From Meconema thalassinum (Eukaryota > Arthropoda > Insecta > Orthoptera > Tettigoniidae), in NCBI GenBank assembly GCA_946902985.2, contig OX336388.2, forward strand, positions 1,695,731,978-1,695,795,977: a stretch of DNA of 64,000 nt, given 5' to 3'. Each line of letters opens with the position of its first letter. Positions within the stretch are counted from its first letter, which is position 1. Positions 28,230 through 39,063 of this stretch are shown here, one piece after another. The position numbers and the translations under genes were made by a program. The notes under the pieces are model-generated. The model did not search any database, was not told where the DNA came from, and was given only the letters and a program-made list of their open reading frames with translations.

Positions 28230-31200
28230 AGTAATTGTAACTTCGATACTAATTAAGACAGGTAACTGTAACTTCGATACTAATTATGACAAGAAACTCT
28301 AACTTCGTTACTAATTATGACAAGTAACTGTAATTTAGATAAAAAATTATGGTGGGTAACTCTAACTTCAATACTAATTATGACAGGTAACAGTAACTTC
28401 GATACTAATTATGACAGGTAACTGTAACTTCGTTACTAATTAGGACAAGTACCTTTAATTTCGATACAAATTATGGCAGGTAACTGTAACTTCGTTACTA
28501 ATTATGACAAGTCCCTGTAATTTCGATACAAATTATGGCAGGTATCTGTAACTTCCATACTAATTATGACAGGTAACAGTAACTTCGATACTAATTATGA
28601 CGAGAAAGTGTAACATCGTTACTAATTATGACAAGTAACTGTAATTTCGATACAAATTATGACAGGTAACTGTAACTTCGTTACTTATTATGACAAGTAA
28701 TAGTATCTTCGATGCTAATTATGACAGGAAACTGTTACTTGGATACTAATTATGACAAGTAACTGTAACTTCGATACTAATGATGACAGGTAACTGTAAC
28801 TACGATACTACTTATGACAAGTAACTGTAATTTCGATACAAATTATGGCAGGTAACTGTAAGTTCGATACTAATTATGACAGGTAACAGTAACTTCGATA
28901 CTAATTATGACAAGTAACAGTAACTTCGATACTAATTATGACAAGAAACTGTAATTTCGAAACTAATTATGACAGGTAAATGTAACATCGTTACTAATTA
29001 TGACAAGTAACTGTAATTTCGATACAAATTATGGCAGGTAACTGTAACTTCGATACTAATTATGACAGGTAACTGTAAATTCGATACAAATTATGACAAG
29101 TAACTGTAACTTCGATACTAATTATGACAGGTAACTGTTACTTCGATATTAATAATGACAATTAACTCTAACTTCGTTACTAATTATGACAAGTAACTGT
29201 AACTTCGATACTAATTATGACAGGTAACTGTAACATCGTTACTAATTATGACAAGTAACTGTAATTTCGATACAATTTATGGCAGGTAATTGTAATTTCG
29301 ATACTAATTATGACAGGTAACAGTACCTTCGATGCTAATTATGACAGGAAACTGTTACTTCGATACTAATTATGACAAGTAACTGTAACTTCGATACAAA
29401 TGATGACAGGTAACTGTAACGACGTTACTACTTATGACAAGTAACTGTAATTTCGATACAAATTATGGCAGGTAACTCTAACATCGATACTAATTATGAC
29501 AGGTAACAGTAACTTCGATACTAATTATGACAAGTAACTATAACTTCGATACAAATTATGACAGGTAACTGTAACTTCGATACTAATTATGACAAGAAAC
29601 TCTAACTTCGTTACTAATTATGACAAGTAACTGTAATTATGATAAAAATTATGGTGGGTAACTGTAACTTCAATGCTAATTATGACAGGTCACAGTAACT
29701 TCGATACTTATTATGACAGGTAACTGTAACTTCGTTACTAATTATGACAAGTAACTTTAATTTCGATTCAAATTATGGCAGGTAACTGTAACTTCGTTAC
29801 CAATTATGACAAGTCCCTGTAATTTCGATACAAATTATGGCAGGTAACTGCAACTTCCATACTAATTATGACAGGTAACAATAACTTCAATACTAATTAT
29901 GACAGGAAAGTGTAACTTCGTTACTAATTATGACAAGTAACTGTAATTTCGATACAAATTATGACAGGTAACTGTAACATCGTTACTAATTATGACAAGT
30001 AACAGTACCTTCGATGCTAATTATGACAGGTAACTGTAACTTCGATACTAATTATGACAAGGAAGTGTAATTTCGATACAAATTATGGCAGGAAACTGTA
30101 ACTTCGTTACTAATTATGACAAGTAACTGTAATATCGATACAAATTTTGGCAGGTAACTGTAACTTCGATACTAATTATGTCAGGTAACAGTGACTTCGA
30201 TACTAATTATGACAAGTAACTGTAACATCGATACTAATTAAGACAGGTAACTGTAACTTCGATACTAATTATGACAAGAAACTCTAACTTCGTTACTAAT
30301 TATGACAAGTAACTGTAATTTAGATAAAAAATTATGGTGGGTAACTCTAACTTCAATACTAATTATGACAGGTAACAGTAACTTCGATACTAATTATGAC
30401 AGGTTACAGTAACTTCGATACTAATTATGACAAGTAACTGTAACTTCCATACTAATTATGACAGGTAACAATAACTTCGATACTAATTATGACAGGAAAG
30501 TGTAACTTCGTTACTAATTATGACAAGTAACTGTAATTTCGATACAAATTATGACAGGTAACTGTAACTTCGTTACTAATTATGACAAGTAACAGTACCT
30601 TCGATGCTAATTATGACAAGTTACTGTAACTTCGATACTAATTTTGACAAGGAACGGTAATTTCGATACAAATTATGGCAGGTAACTGTAACTTCGTTAC
30701 TAATGATGACAAGTAACTGTAATTTCGATAAAAATTTTGGCAGGTAACTGTAACTTCGATACTAATTATGTCAGGTAACAGTAACTTCGATACTAATTAT
30801 GACAAGTAACTGTAACTTCGATACTAATTATGACAGGTAACTGTAACGTCGATACTAATTATGACAAGAAACTCTAACTTCGTTGCTAATTATGACAAGT
30901 AACTGTAATTTCGATAAAAATTTATGGTGGGTAACTCTAACTTCAATACTAATTATGACAGGTAACAGTAACTTCGATACTAATTATGACAGGTAACTGT
31001 AACTTCGTTACTAATTATGACAAGTAACTTTAATTTCGATACAAATTAAGGCAGGTAAATGTAACTTCGTTACTAATTATGACAAGTCCCTGTAATTTCG
31101 ATACAAATTATGGCAGGTTTCTGTAACTTCCATATTAATTATGACAGGTAACAGTAACTTCGATACCAATTATGACAGGAAAGTATAACAATGTTACTAA

Positions 31201-32379
31201 TTATGACAAGTAACTGTAACTTCGATACTAATGATGACAGGTAACTGTAACTACGTTACTACTTATGACAAGTAACTGTAATTTCGATACAAATTATGGC
31301 AGGTAACTGTAACTTCGATACTAATTATGACAGGTAACAGTAACTTCGATACAAATTAAGACAAGTAACTGTAACATCGATACTAATTATGAGAGGTAAC
31401 TGTTACTTCGATATTAATAATGACAATTAACTCTAACTTCGTTACTAATTATGACAAGTAACTGTAATTTTCATAAAAAAATTATGGCAGGTAACTGTAA
31501 CTTCGATACTAATTATGACAGGTAACAGTAACTTCGATACTAATTATGACAAGTAACAGTAACTTCGATACTAATTATGACAAGAAACTGTAATTTCGAA
31601 ACTAATTATGACAGGTAACTGTAACATCGTTACTAATTATGACAAGTAACTGTAATTTCGATACAAATTATGGCAGTAACTGTAACTTCGATACTAATTA
31701 TGACAGGTAACAGTAACTTCGATACAAATTATGACAAGTAACTGTAACTTCGATACTAATTATGACAGGTAACTGTTACTTCGATATTAATAATGACAAT
31801 TAACTCTAACTTCGATACTATTTATGACAAGTAACTGTAATTTTCATAAAAAAATTATGGCAGGTAACTGTAACTTCGATACTAATTATGACAGGTATCA
31901 GTAACTTCGATACTAATTATGACAAGTAACAGTAACTTCGATACTAATTATGACAAGAAATTGTAATTTCCAAACTAATTATGACAGGTAACAGTAACTT
32001 CGATACTAATTATGACAAGTAACTATAACTTCGATACAAGTTATGACAGGTAACTGTAACTTCGATACTAATTATGACAAGAAACTCTAACTTCGTTACT
32101 AATTATGACAAGTAACTGTTATTTAGATTAAAAATTATGGTGGGTAACTGTAATTTCAACACTAATTATGACAGATAACAGTAACTTCGATACTAATTAT
32201 GACAGGTAACTGTAACTTCGTTACTAATTATAACAAGTAACTTTAATTTCGATACAAATTATGGCAGGTAATTGTAACTTCGGTACTAATTATGACAAGT
32301 CCCTGTAATTTCGATACAAATTATGACAGGTAACAGTAACTTCGATACTAATTATGACAGGAAAGTGTAACTTCGTTAC

Positions 32380-35316
32380 TAATTATGACAAGTAACTGTA
32401 ATTTCGATACAAATTATGGCAGGTAACTGTAACTTCGATACTAATTATGACAGGTAACTGTAAATTCGATACAAATTATGACAAGTAACTGTAACTTCGA
32501 TACTAATTATGACAGGTAACTGTTACTTCGATATTAATAATGACAATTAACTCTAACTTCGTTACTAATTATGACAAGTAACTGTAATTTTCATAAAAAA
32601 ATTATGGCAGGTAACTGTAACTTCGATACTAATTATGACAAGGAACTGCAATTTCGATACAAATTATGGCAGGTAACTGTAACTTCGATACTAGTTATGA
32701 CAGGTAAGAGTAACTTCGATACTAATTATGACAAGTAACTGTAACTTCGATACTAATTATGACAGGTAACTGTAACATCGTTACTAATTATGACAAGTAA
32801 CTGTAATTTCGATACAAATTATGGCAGGTAATTGTAATTTCGATACTAATTATGACAGGTAACAGTAACTTCGATACTAATTATGACAAATAACAGTTAC
32901 TTCGATACTAATTATGACAAGTAACTGTAACTTCGATACTAATTATGACAGGTAACTGTAACTTCGTTACTAATTATGACAAGTAACTATAATTTCGATA
33001 CAAATTGTGGCAGGTAACTGTAACTTCGATACTAATTATGACAGGTAACAGTAACATCGATACTAATTATGACAAGTAACTGTAACTTCGATACTTATTA
33101 TGACAGGTAACTGTAACCTCGTTACTAATTATGACAAGTAACTGTAATTTCGATACAAATTATGGCAGGTAACTGTAACTTCGATATTAATTATGACAGG
33201 TAACAGTATCTTCGATACTAATTATGACAAGTAACTATAACTTCGATTCAAATTGAGACAGGTTACTGTAACATCGATACTAATTATGACAAGAAACCCT
33301 ACCTTCGTTACTAAATATGACAAGTAACAGTAATTTTGATAAAAAATTATGGTAGGTAACTGTAACTTCAATACTAATTATGACAGGTAACAGTAACTTC
33401 GATACTAATTATGACAAGTAACTGTAACTTCGATACTAATTATAATAAGTAACTGTAACTTCGATACTTATTATGACAGGTAATTGTAACTTCGTTACTA
33501 ATTATGACAAGTAACTGTAATTTCGTTACAAATTATGGCAGGTAATTGTAATTTCGATACTTATTGTGACAGGTAACAGTAACTTCGATACTAATTATGA
33601 CAAGGAACTGTAATTTTGATACAAATTATGGCAGGTAACTGTAACTTCGTTACTAATTATGACAAGTAACTGTAATTTCGATACAAATATTGGCAGGTAA
33701 CTGTAACTTCGATACTAATTATGTCAAGTATCAGTAACTTCGATACTAATTATGACAAGTAACTGTAACTTCGTTACTAATTATGACAGGTAACTGTAAC
33801 TTCGTGACTAATTATGACAAGTAACTGTAATTTCGATACAAATTTTGGCAGGTAACTGTAACTTCGATACTAATTATGACAGGTAACAGTAACTTCGATA
33901 CTAATTATGACAAGTAACTGTAACTTCGATACAAGTTATGACTGGTAACTGTAACTTCGATACTAATTATGACAAGAAACTCTAACTTCGTTACTAATTA
34001 TGACAAGTAACTGTAATTTAGATAAAAAAAATTATGGTGGGTAACTCTAACTTCAATACTAATTATGACAGGTAACAGTAACTTCGATACTACTTATGAC
34101 AGGTAACTGTAACTTCGTTACTAATTATGACAAGTACCTTTAATTTCGATACAAATTATGGCAGGAAACTGTAACTTCGTTACTAATTATGACAAGTCCC
34201 TGTAATTTCGGTACAAATTATGGCAGGTATCTGTAACTTCCATACTAATTATGACAGGTAACAGTAACTTCGATACTAATTATGACAGGAAAGTGTAACA
34301 TCGTTACTAATTATGACAAGTAACTGTAATTTCGATACAAATTATGACAGGTAACTGTAACTTCGTTACTTATTATGACAAGTTATAGTACCTTCGATGC
34401 TAATTATGACAGGAAACTGTTACTTGGATACTAATTATGACAAGTAACTGTAACTTCGATACTAATGATGACAGGTAACTGTAACTACGTTACTACTTAT
34501 GACAAGTAACTGTAATTTCAATACAAATTATGGCAGGTAACTGTAACTTCGATACTAATTATGACAGGTAACAGTAACTTCGATACTAATTATGACTAGT
34601 AACAGTAACTTCGATACTAATTATGACAAGAAACTGTAATTTCGAAACTAATTATGACAGGTAACTGTAACATCGTTACTAATTATGACAAGTAACTGTA
34701 ATTTCGATACAAATTATGGCAGGTAACTGTAACTTCGATACTAATTATGACAGGTAACTGTAACATCGATACAAATTATGACAAGTAACTGTAACTTCGA
34801 TACTAATTATGACGGGTAACTGTTACTTCGATAATAATAATGACAATTAACTCTAACTTGGTTACTAATTATGACAAGTAACTGTAATTTTCATAAAAAA
34901 ATTATGGCAGGTAACTGTAACTTCGATACTAATTATGACAAGGAACTGTAATTTCGATACAAATTATGGCAGGTAACTGTAACTTCGATACTAGTTATGA
35001 GAGGTAAGAGTAACTTCGATACTAATTATGACAAGTAACTGTAACTTCGATACTAATTATGACAGGTAACTGTAACATCGTTACTAATTATGACAAGTAA
35101 CTGTAATTTCGATACAAATTATGGCAGGTAATTGTATTTTCGATACTAATTATGACAGGTAACAGTAACTTCGATACTAATTATGACAAATAACAGTTAC
35201 TTCGATACTAATTATGACAAGTAACTGTTACTTCGATACTAATTATGACCGGTAACTGTTACTTCGTTACTAATTATGACAAGTAACTGTAATTTCGATA
35301 CAAATTGTGGCAGGTA
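32380..35316 (+). repeat. 2.9-kb higher-order block repeated at 41,007 and 54,784
   Basis: Aligns with 41,007-43,943 (offset 8,627), and through that with the region from 54,784 (a further 13,777). Diagnostic shared units are AAACCCTACC (33,294; 41,921; 55,698), the 34-bp A-tract unit (34,008; 42,635; 56,412) and the GACTAGTAACAG unit (34,594; 43,221; 56,967). The match ends near 35,316, where this copy switches to a TATCTGTAAC unit. Confidence 0.85.
34008..34041 (+). repeat. 34-bp A-tract unit with expanded A run
   Basis: A version of the A-tract subtype with eight consecutive A after GAT, two more than the common form. The same expanded unit is found at 42,635-42,668 and 56,412-56,445, at the block offsets 8,627 and 13,777. 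The expansion therefore happened once and was then copied with its block. Confidence 0.9.
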
Positions 35317-37862
35317 TCTGTAACTTCGTTACTTATTATGACAAGTAATAGTATCTTCGATGCTAATTATGACAGGAAACTGTTACTTGGATACTAATTA
35401 TGACAAGTAACTGTAACATCGATACTAATGATGACAGGTAACTGTAACTACGATACTACTTATGACAAGTAACTGTAATTTCGATACAAATTATGGCAGG
35501 TAACTGTAAATTCGATACTAATTATGACAGGTAACAGTAACTTCGATACTAATTATGACAAGTAACAGTAACTTCGATACTAATTATGACAAGAAACTGT
35601 AATTTCGAAACTAATTATGACAGGTAACAGTAACTTCGATACTAATTATGACAAGTAACTATAACTTCGATACAAGTTATGACAGGTAACTGTAACTTCG
35701 ATACTAATTATGACAAGAAACTCTAACTTCGTTACTAATTATGACAAGTAACTGTTATTTAGATAAAAAATTATGGTGGGTAACTGTAATTTCAACACTA
35801 ATTATGACAGATAACAGTAACTTCGATACTAATTATGACAGGTAACTGTAACTTCGTTACTAATTATAACAAGTAACTTTAATTTCGATACAAATTATGG
35901 CAGGTAATTGTAACTTCGGTACTAATTAAGACAAGTCCCTGTAATTTCTATACAAATTATGACAGGTAACAGTAACTTCGATACTAATTATGACAGGAAA
36001 GTGTAACTTCGTTACTAATTATGACAAGTAACTGTAATTTCGATACAAATTATGACAGGTAACTGTAACATCGTTACTAATTATGACAAGTAACTGTAAT
36101 TTCGATACAAATTATGGCAGGTAACTGTAACTTCGATACTAATTATGACAGGTAACTGTAAATTCGATACAAATTATGACAAGTAACTGTAACTTCGACA
36201 CTAATTATGACAGGTAACTGTAACTTCGATACTAATTATGACAAATAACTGTAATTTGGATACAAATTATGGCAGGTAACTGTAACTTCGATACTAATTA
36301 TGACAGGTAACAGTAACTTCGATACTAATTATGACAAGTAACAGTAACTTCGATACAAGTTATGACAGGTAACTGTAACTTCGATACTAATTATGACAAG
36401 AAACTCTAACTTCGTTACTAATTATGACAAGTAACTATAATTTCGATACAAATTGTGGCAGGTAACTGTAACTTCGATACTATAGATGACAGGTAACAGT
36501 AACATCGATACTAATTATGACAAGTAACTGTAACTTCGATACTTATTATGACAAGTAACTGTAACTTCGATACTAATTATGACAGGTAACTGTAACATCG
36601 TGACTAATTATGACAAGTAACTGTAATTTCCATACAAATTATGGCAGGTAACTGTAACTTCGATACTAATTATGACAGGTAACTGTATCTTCGATACTAA
36701 TTATGACAAGGAACTGTAATTTCGATACAAATTATGGCAGGTAACTGTAACTTCGTTACTAATTATGACAAGTAACTGTAATTTCGATACAAATTATGGC
36801 AGGTAACTGTAACTTCGTTACTAATTATGAAAAGTAACTGTAATTTCGATACAAATATTGGCAGGTAACTGTAACTTCGATACTAATTATGTCAGGTATC
36901 AGTAACTTCGATACTAATTATGACAAGTAACTATAACTTCGATACAAATTGAGACAGGTTACTGTAACATCGATACTAATTATGACAAGAAACTCTACCT
37001 TCGTTACTAAATATGACAAGTAACAGTAATTTTGATAAAAAATTATGGTAGGTAACTGTAACTTCAATACTAATTAGGAAAGGTAACAGTAACTTCGATA
37101 CTAATTATGACAGGTAACTGTAACTTCGATACTAATTATAATAAGTAACTGTAACTTCGATACTAATTATTACAGGTAATTGTAACTTCGTTACTAATTA
37201 TGACAAGTAACTGTAATTTCGTTACAAATTATGGCAGGTAATTGTAATTTCGATACTAATTGTGACAGGTAACAGTAACTTCGATACTAATTATGACAAG
37301 TAACAGTAACTTCGATACTAATTATGACAAGTAACTGTAACTTCGATACTAATTATGACAGGTAACTGTAACATCGTGACTAATTATGACAAGTAACTGT
37401 AATTTCCATACAAATTATGGCAGGTAACTGTAACTTCGATACTAATTATGACAGGTAACTGTATCTTCGATACTAATTATGACAAGGAACTGTAATTTCG
37501 ATACAAATTATGGCAGGTAACTGTAACTTCGTTACTAATTATGACAAGTAACTGTAATTTCGATACAAATTATGGCAGGTAACTGTAACTTCGATACTAA
37601 TTATGACAAATAACTGTAATTTGGATACAAATTATGGCAGGTAACTGTAACTTCGATACTAATTATGACAGGTAACAGTAACTTCGATACTAATTATGAC
37701 AAGTAACAGTAACTTCGATACTAATTATGACAAGAAACTGTAATTTCGAAACTAATTATGACAGGTAAATGTAACATCGTTACTAATTATGACAAGTAAC
37801 TGCAATTTCGATACAAATTATGGCAGGTAACTGTTACTTCGATACTAATTATGTCAGGTAAC

Positions 37863-37875
37863 AGTAACTTCAACA
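37863..37875. repeat. Target-site duplication, left copy (13 bp)
   Basis: AGTAACTTCAACA immediately before the inserted element, repeated at 38,368-38,380 immediately after it. TTCAACA is a rare variant of the satellite TTCGATA, so the match is not simply the tandem repeat. The same site without insertion occurs once at 45,125-45,137 and once at 52,145-52,157. Confidence 0.85.
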
Positions 37876-38040
37876 AGAGTTTAGTGCTTTTCAGTCGGTC
37901 AACACGAATGTACCCAAAAGAGATGGGTTATGCCCTAATCCTGAAATAAATTACATGAGATTAATAAAACACTAGGATGACCAGTTTCGATCGTCAAGCG
38001 ATCATCATCAGATCCAATACACTTAGGCTATAAAATCTAT
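37872..38040 (+). repeat. Left inverted arm (169 bp)
   Basis: Pairs with 38,159-38,327 as an inverted repeat along its whole length, with one mismatch at 37,887/38,312. An RNA or single strand through the element could fold into a very long hairpin. The arm has none of the 31-bp periodicity. It carries a hammerhead-like core in minus-strand orientation at 37,975-38,015. Confidence 0.95.
37975..38015 (-). ncRNA. Hammerhead-ribozyme-like motif, minus strand
   Basis: Exact reverse complement of the plus-strand motif at 38,184-38,224, so it has the same core and helices: GGAT/ATCC helix I, CTGATGA box, GATCG/CGATC helix II, GAAA box, two-pair helix III, and a GTC cleavage triplet. Self-cleavage would be expected only in a transcript of the minus strand. 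See the plus-strand entry for the fold and its oddities. Confidence 0.6.
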
Positions 38041-38158
38041 CACCATTTAGCATTCACCTAACATATATACTGCATTTAGCATACACTGACAGTTGCAGTA
38101 CCAATACTGCAACTAAATAATTGTACATATTGTAAATATTTTCACCTGTATTTCAAAC
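38041..38158. other. Central unique segment of the element (118 bp)
   Basis: AT-rich spacer between the two arms. It contains an imperfect direct repeat, CATTTAGCATTCAC at 38,044-38,057 and CATTTAGCATACAC at 38,073-38,086, and a short perfect hairpin at 38,092-38,113. I recognise no protein or RNA family in it. It would form the loop of the long hairpin made by the arms. Confidence 0.85.
38092..38113. other. 9-bp hairpin in element centre
   Basis: GTTGCAGTA at 38,092-38,100 pairs with TACTGCAAC at 38,105-38,113 across a four-base loop, CCAA. There is no U-run after it, so it is not a bacterial-type terminator. Its role is unknown. Confidence 0.75.
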
Positions 38159-38327
38159 ATAGATTTTATAGCCTAAGTGTATTGGATCTGATGATGATCG
38201 CTTGACGATCGAAACTGGTCATCCTAGTGTTTTATTAATCTCATGTAATTTATTTCAGGATTAGGGCATAACCCATCTCTTTTGGGTACATTCGTGTTGA
38301 CCGACTGAAAAACACTAAACTCTTGTT
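38159..38327 (+). repeat. Right inverted arm (169 bp)
   Basis: Reverse complement of 37,872-38,040 with one mismatch. It contains the plus-strand hammerhead-like motif at 38,184-38,224. The arms are nearly identical while the neighbouring satellite units vary widely, so the element is young, was recently corrected by gene conversion, or formed its inverted structure at insertion. Confidence 0.95.
38184..38224 (+). ncRNA. Hammerhead-ribozyme-like motif, plus strand
   Basis: The elements of a type I hammerhead occur in the right order: GGAT (38,184-38,187), the conserved CTGATGA box (38,188-38,194), helix II GATCG / CGATC with loop CTTGA (38,196-38,210), the conserved GAAA box (38,211-38,214), a two-pair helix III (AC with GT, loop TG) and the cleavage triplet GTC ending at 38,220. 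ATCC (38,221-38,224) then pairs with the opening GGAT to close helix I. One oddity is an extra T (38,195) between the CTGATGA box and helix II. Very short helix III is typical of the minimal hammerheads described in Penelope-like elements and animal retrozymes. Activity cannot be judged from sequence, and the opposing arm could sequester the motif in a long duplex. Confidence 0.65.
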
Positions 38328-38367
38328 TACTAAGGCAACACTGAAAATATGGCTTCAAACACCACAA
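38328..38367. other. One-sided 40-bp tail of the element
   Basis: Sequence between the end of the right arm and the right target duplication. It has no counterpart on the left side and no satellite periodicity. It includes AAGGCAACACTG and AATATGGCTTC. The asymmetry speaks against a simple cut-and-paste inverted-repeat transposon and is more like the variable end of a retroelement copy. Confidence 0.75.
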
Positions 38368-38380
38368 AGTAACTTCAACA
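38368..38380. repeat. Target-site duplication, right copy (13 bp)
   Basis: AGTAACTTCAACA, identical to 37,863-37,875. The satellite resumes directly after it in the phase expected from the empty sites at 45,125 and 52,145. Confidence 0.85.
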
Positions 38381-39046
38381 CTAATTATGACAAGTAACTG
38401 TAACTTCGATACTAATTATGACAAGAAACTCTAACTTCGTTACTAATTATGACAAGTAACTGTAATTTAGATAAAAAATTATGGTGCCTAACTCTAACTT
38501 CAATACTAATTAAGACAGGTAACAGTAACTTCGATACTAATTATGACAGGTAACTGTAACTTCGTTACTAATTATGACAAGTAACAGTAACTTCGATACT
38601 AATTATGACAAGAAACTGTAATTTCGAAACTAATTATGACAGGTAACAGTAACTTCGATACTAATTATGACAAGTAACTATAACTTCGATACAAGTTATG
38701 ACAGGTAACTGTAACTTCGATACTAATTATGACAAGAAACTCTAACTTCGTTACTAATTATGACAAGTAACTGTTATTTAGATAAAAATTATGGTGGGTA
38801 ACTGTAATTTCAACACTAATTATGACAGGTAAGAGTAACTTCGATACTAATTATGACAAGTAACTTAAATTTCGATACAAATTATGGCAGGTAACTGTAA
38901 CTTCGTTACTAATTATGACAAGTCCCTGTAATTTCGATACAAATTATGGCAGGTATCTGTAACTTCCATACTAATTATGACAGGTAACAGTAACTTCGAT
39001 ACTAATTATGACAAGTAACAGTAACTTCGATACTAATTATGACAAG

Positions 39047-39063
39047 AAACTAATTATGACAGG
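39047..39063 (+). repeat. 17-bp truncated satellite unit
   Basis: AAACTAATTATGACAGG: a full unit of the form starting AAACTGTAATTTCGAAACT that has lost 14 bp between two AAACT direct repeats. The same truncation is at 45,804-45,820, 48,988-49,004 and 52,824-52,840, so it arose once by slippage and was spread by block duplication. Confidence 0.9.

Larger units (their letters stand above)
1..37875 (+). repeat. 31-bp satellite array, left part
   Basis: Head-to-tail tandem array of a 31-bp unit with essentially no interruption. A typical unit is 2220-2250. Read in order, its words are TAACTGTAAC, then TTCGATAC, then TAATTATG, then ACAGG. Ten of 31 positions are G or C and there is one CpG, in TTCG. 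Units differ from one another by a few substitutions and occasional 1-3 bp indels. All run in the same direction and I saw no inverted segment. The unit is not a multiple of three and contains TAA on the plus strand and TAA and TAG on the minus strand, so no sustained reading frame exists. I see no gene, RNA gene or promoter anywhere in this stretch. Arrays like this are usual in eukaryotic heterochromatin. A centromeric role is possible but not shown by the sequence. Confidence 0.98.
37876..38367. mobile_element. 492-bp inserted foldback-type element with hammerhead-like motifs
   Basis: The only non-satellite sequence in the window. It has a 169-bp left arm (37,872-38,040, whose first four bases AACA overlap the target duplication), a 118-bp unique centre, a 169-bp right arm (38,159-38,327) that is the reverse complement of the left with one mismatch (37,887 C against 38,312 A), and a 40-bp tail (38,328-38,367) found on the right side only. 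It is flanked by 13-bp direct repeats, and the filled site is 505 bp longer than the empty sites. I see no protein domain, so it is non-autonomous. The 13-bp duplication, the one-sided tail and the hammerhead-like core in each arm fit a short Penelope-like retroelement or retrozyme derivative in inverted arrangement. A foldback DNA transposon is the alternative. Confidence 0.8.

Noticed and set aside
1..37875. CRISPR array, because of regular short repeats
   Set aside because: There are no unique spacers. The repeat units abut directly head to tail, there is no cas gene, and the A-tract units are variants of the same unit.
38092..38113. Rho-independent terminator
   Set aside because: The hairpin has no following T-run, and the context is eukaryotic satellite DNA.
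37872..38327. Classical terminal-inverted-repeat MITE
   Set aside because: The inverted arms are not at the ends (a 40-bp tail lies beyond the right arm), the target duplication is 13 bp rather than TA, TTAA or 8-9 bp, and the arms carry hammerhead-like cores. I keep this as a weaker alternative.
37876..38367. tRNA-derived SINE
   Set aside because: I could not find A-box and B-box promoter words in the right order, nor a poly-A or simple-repeat 3' tail.
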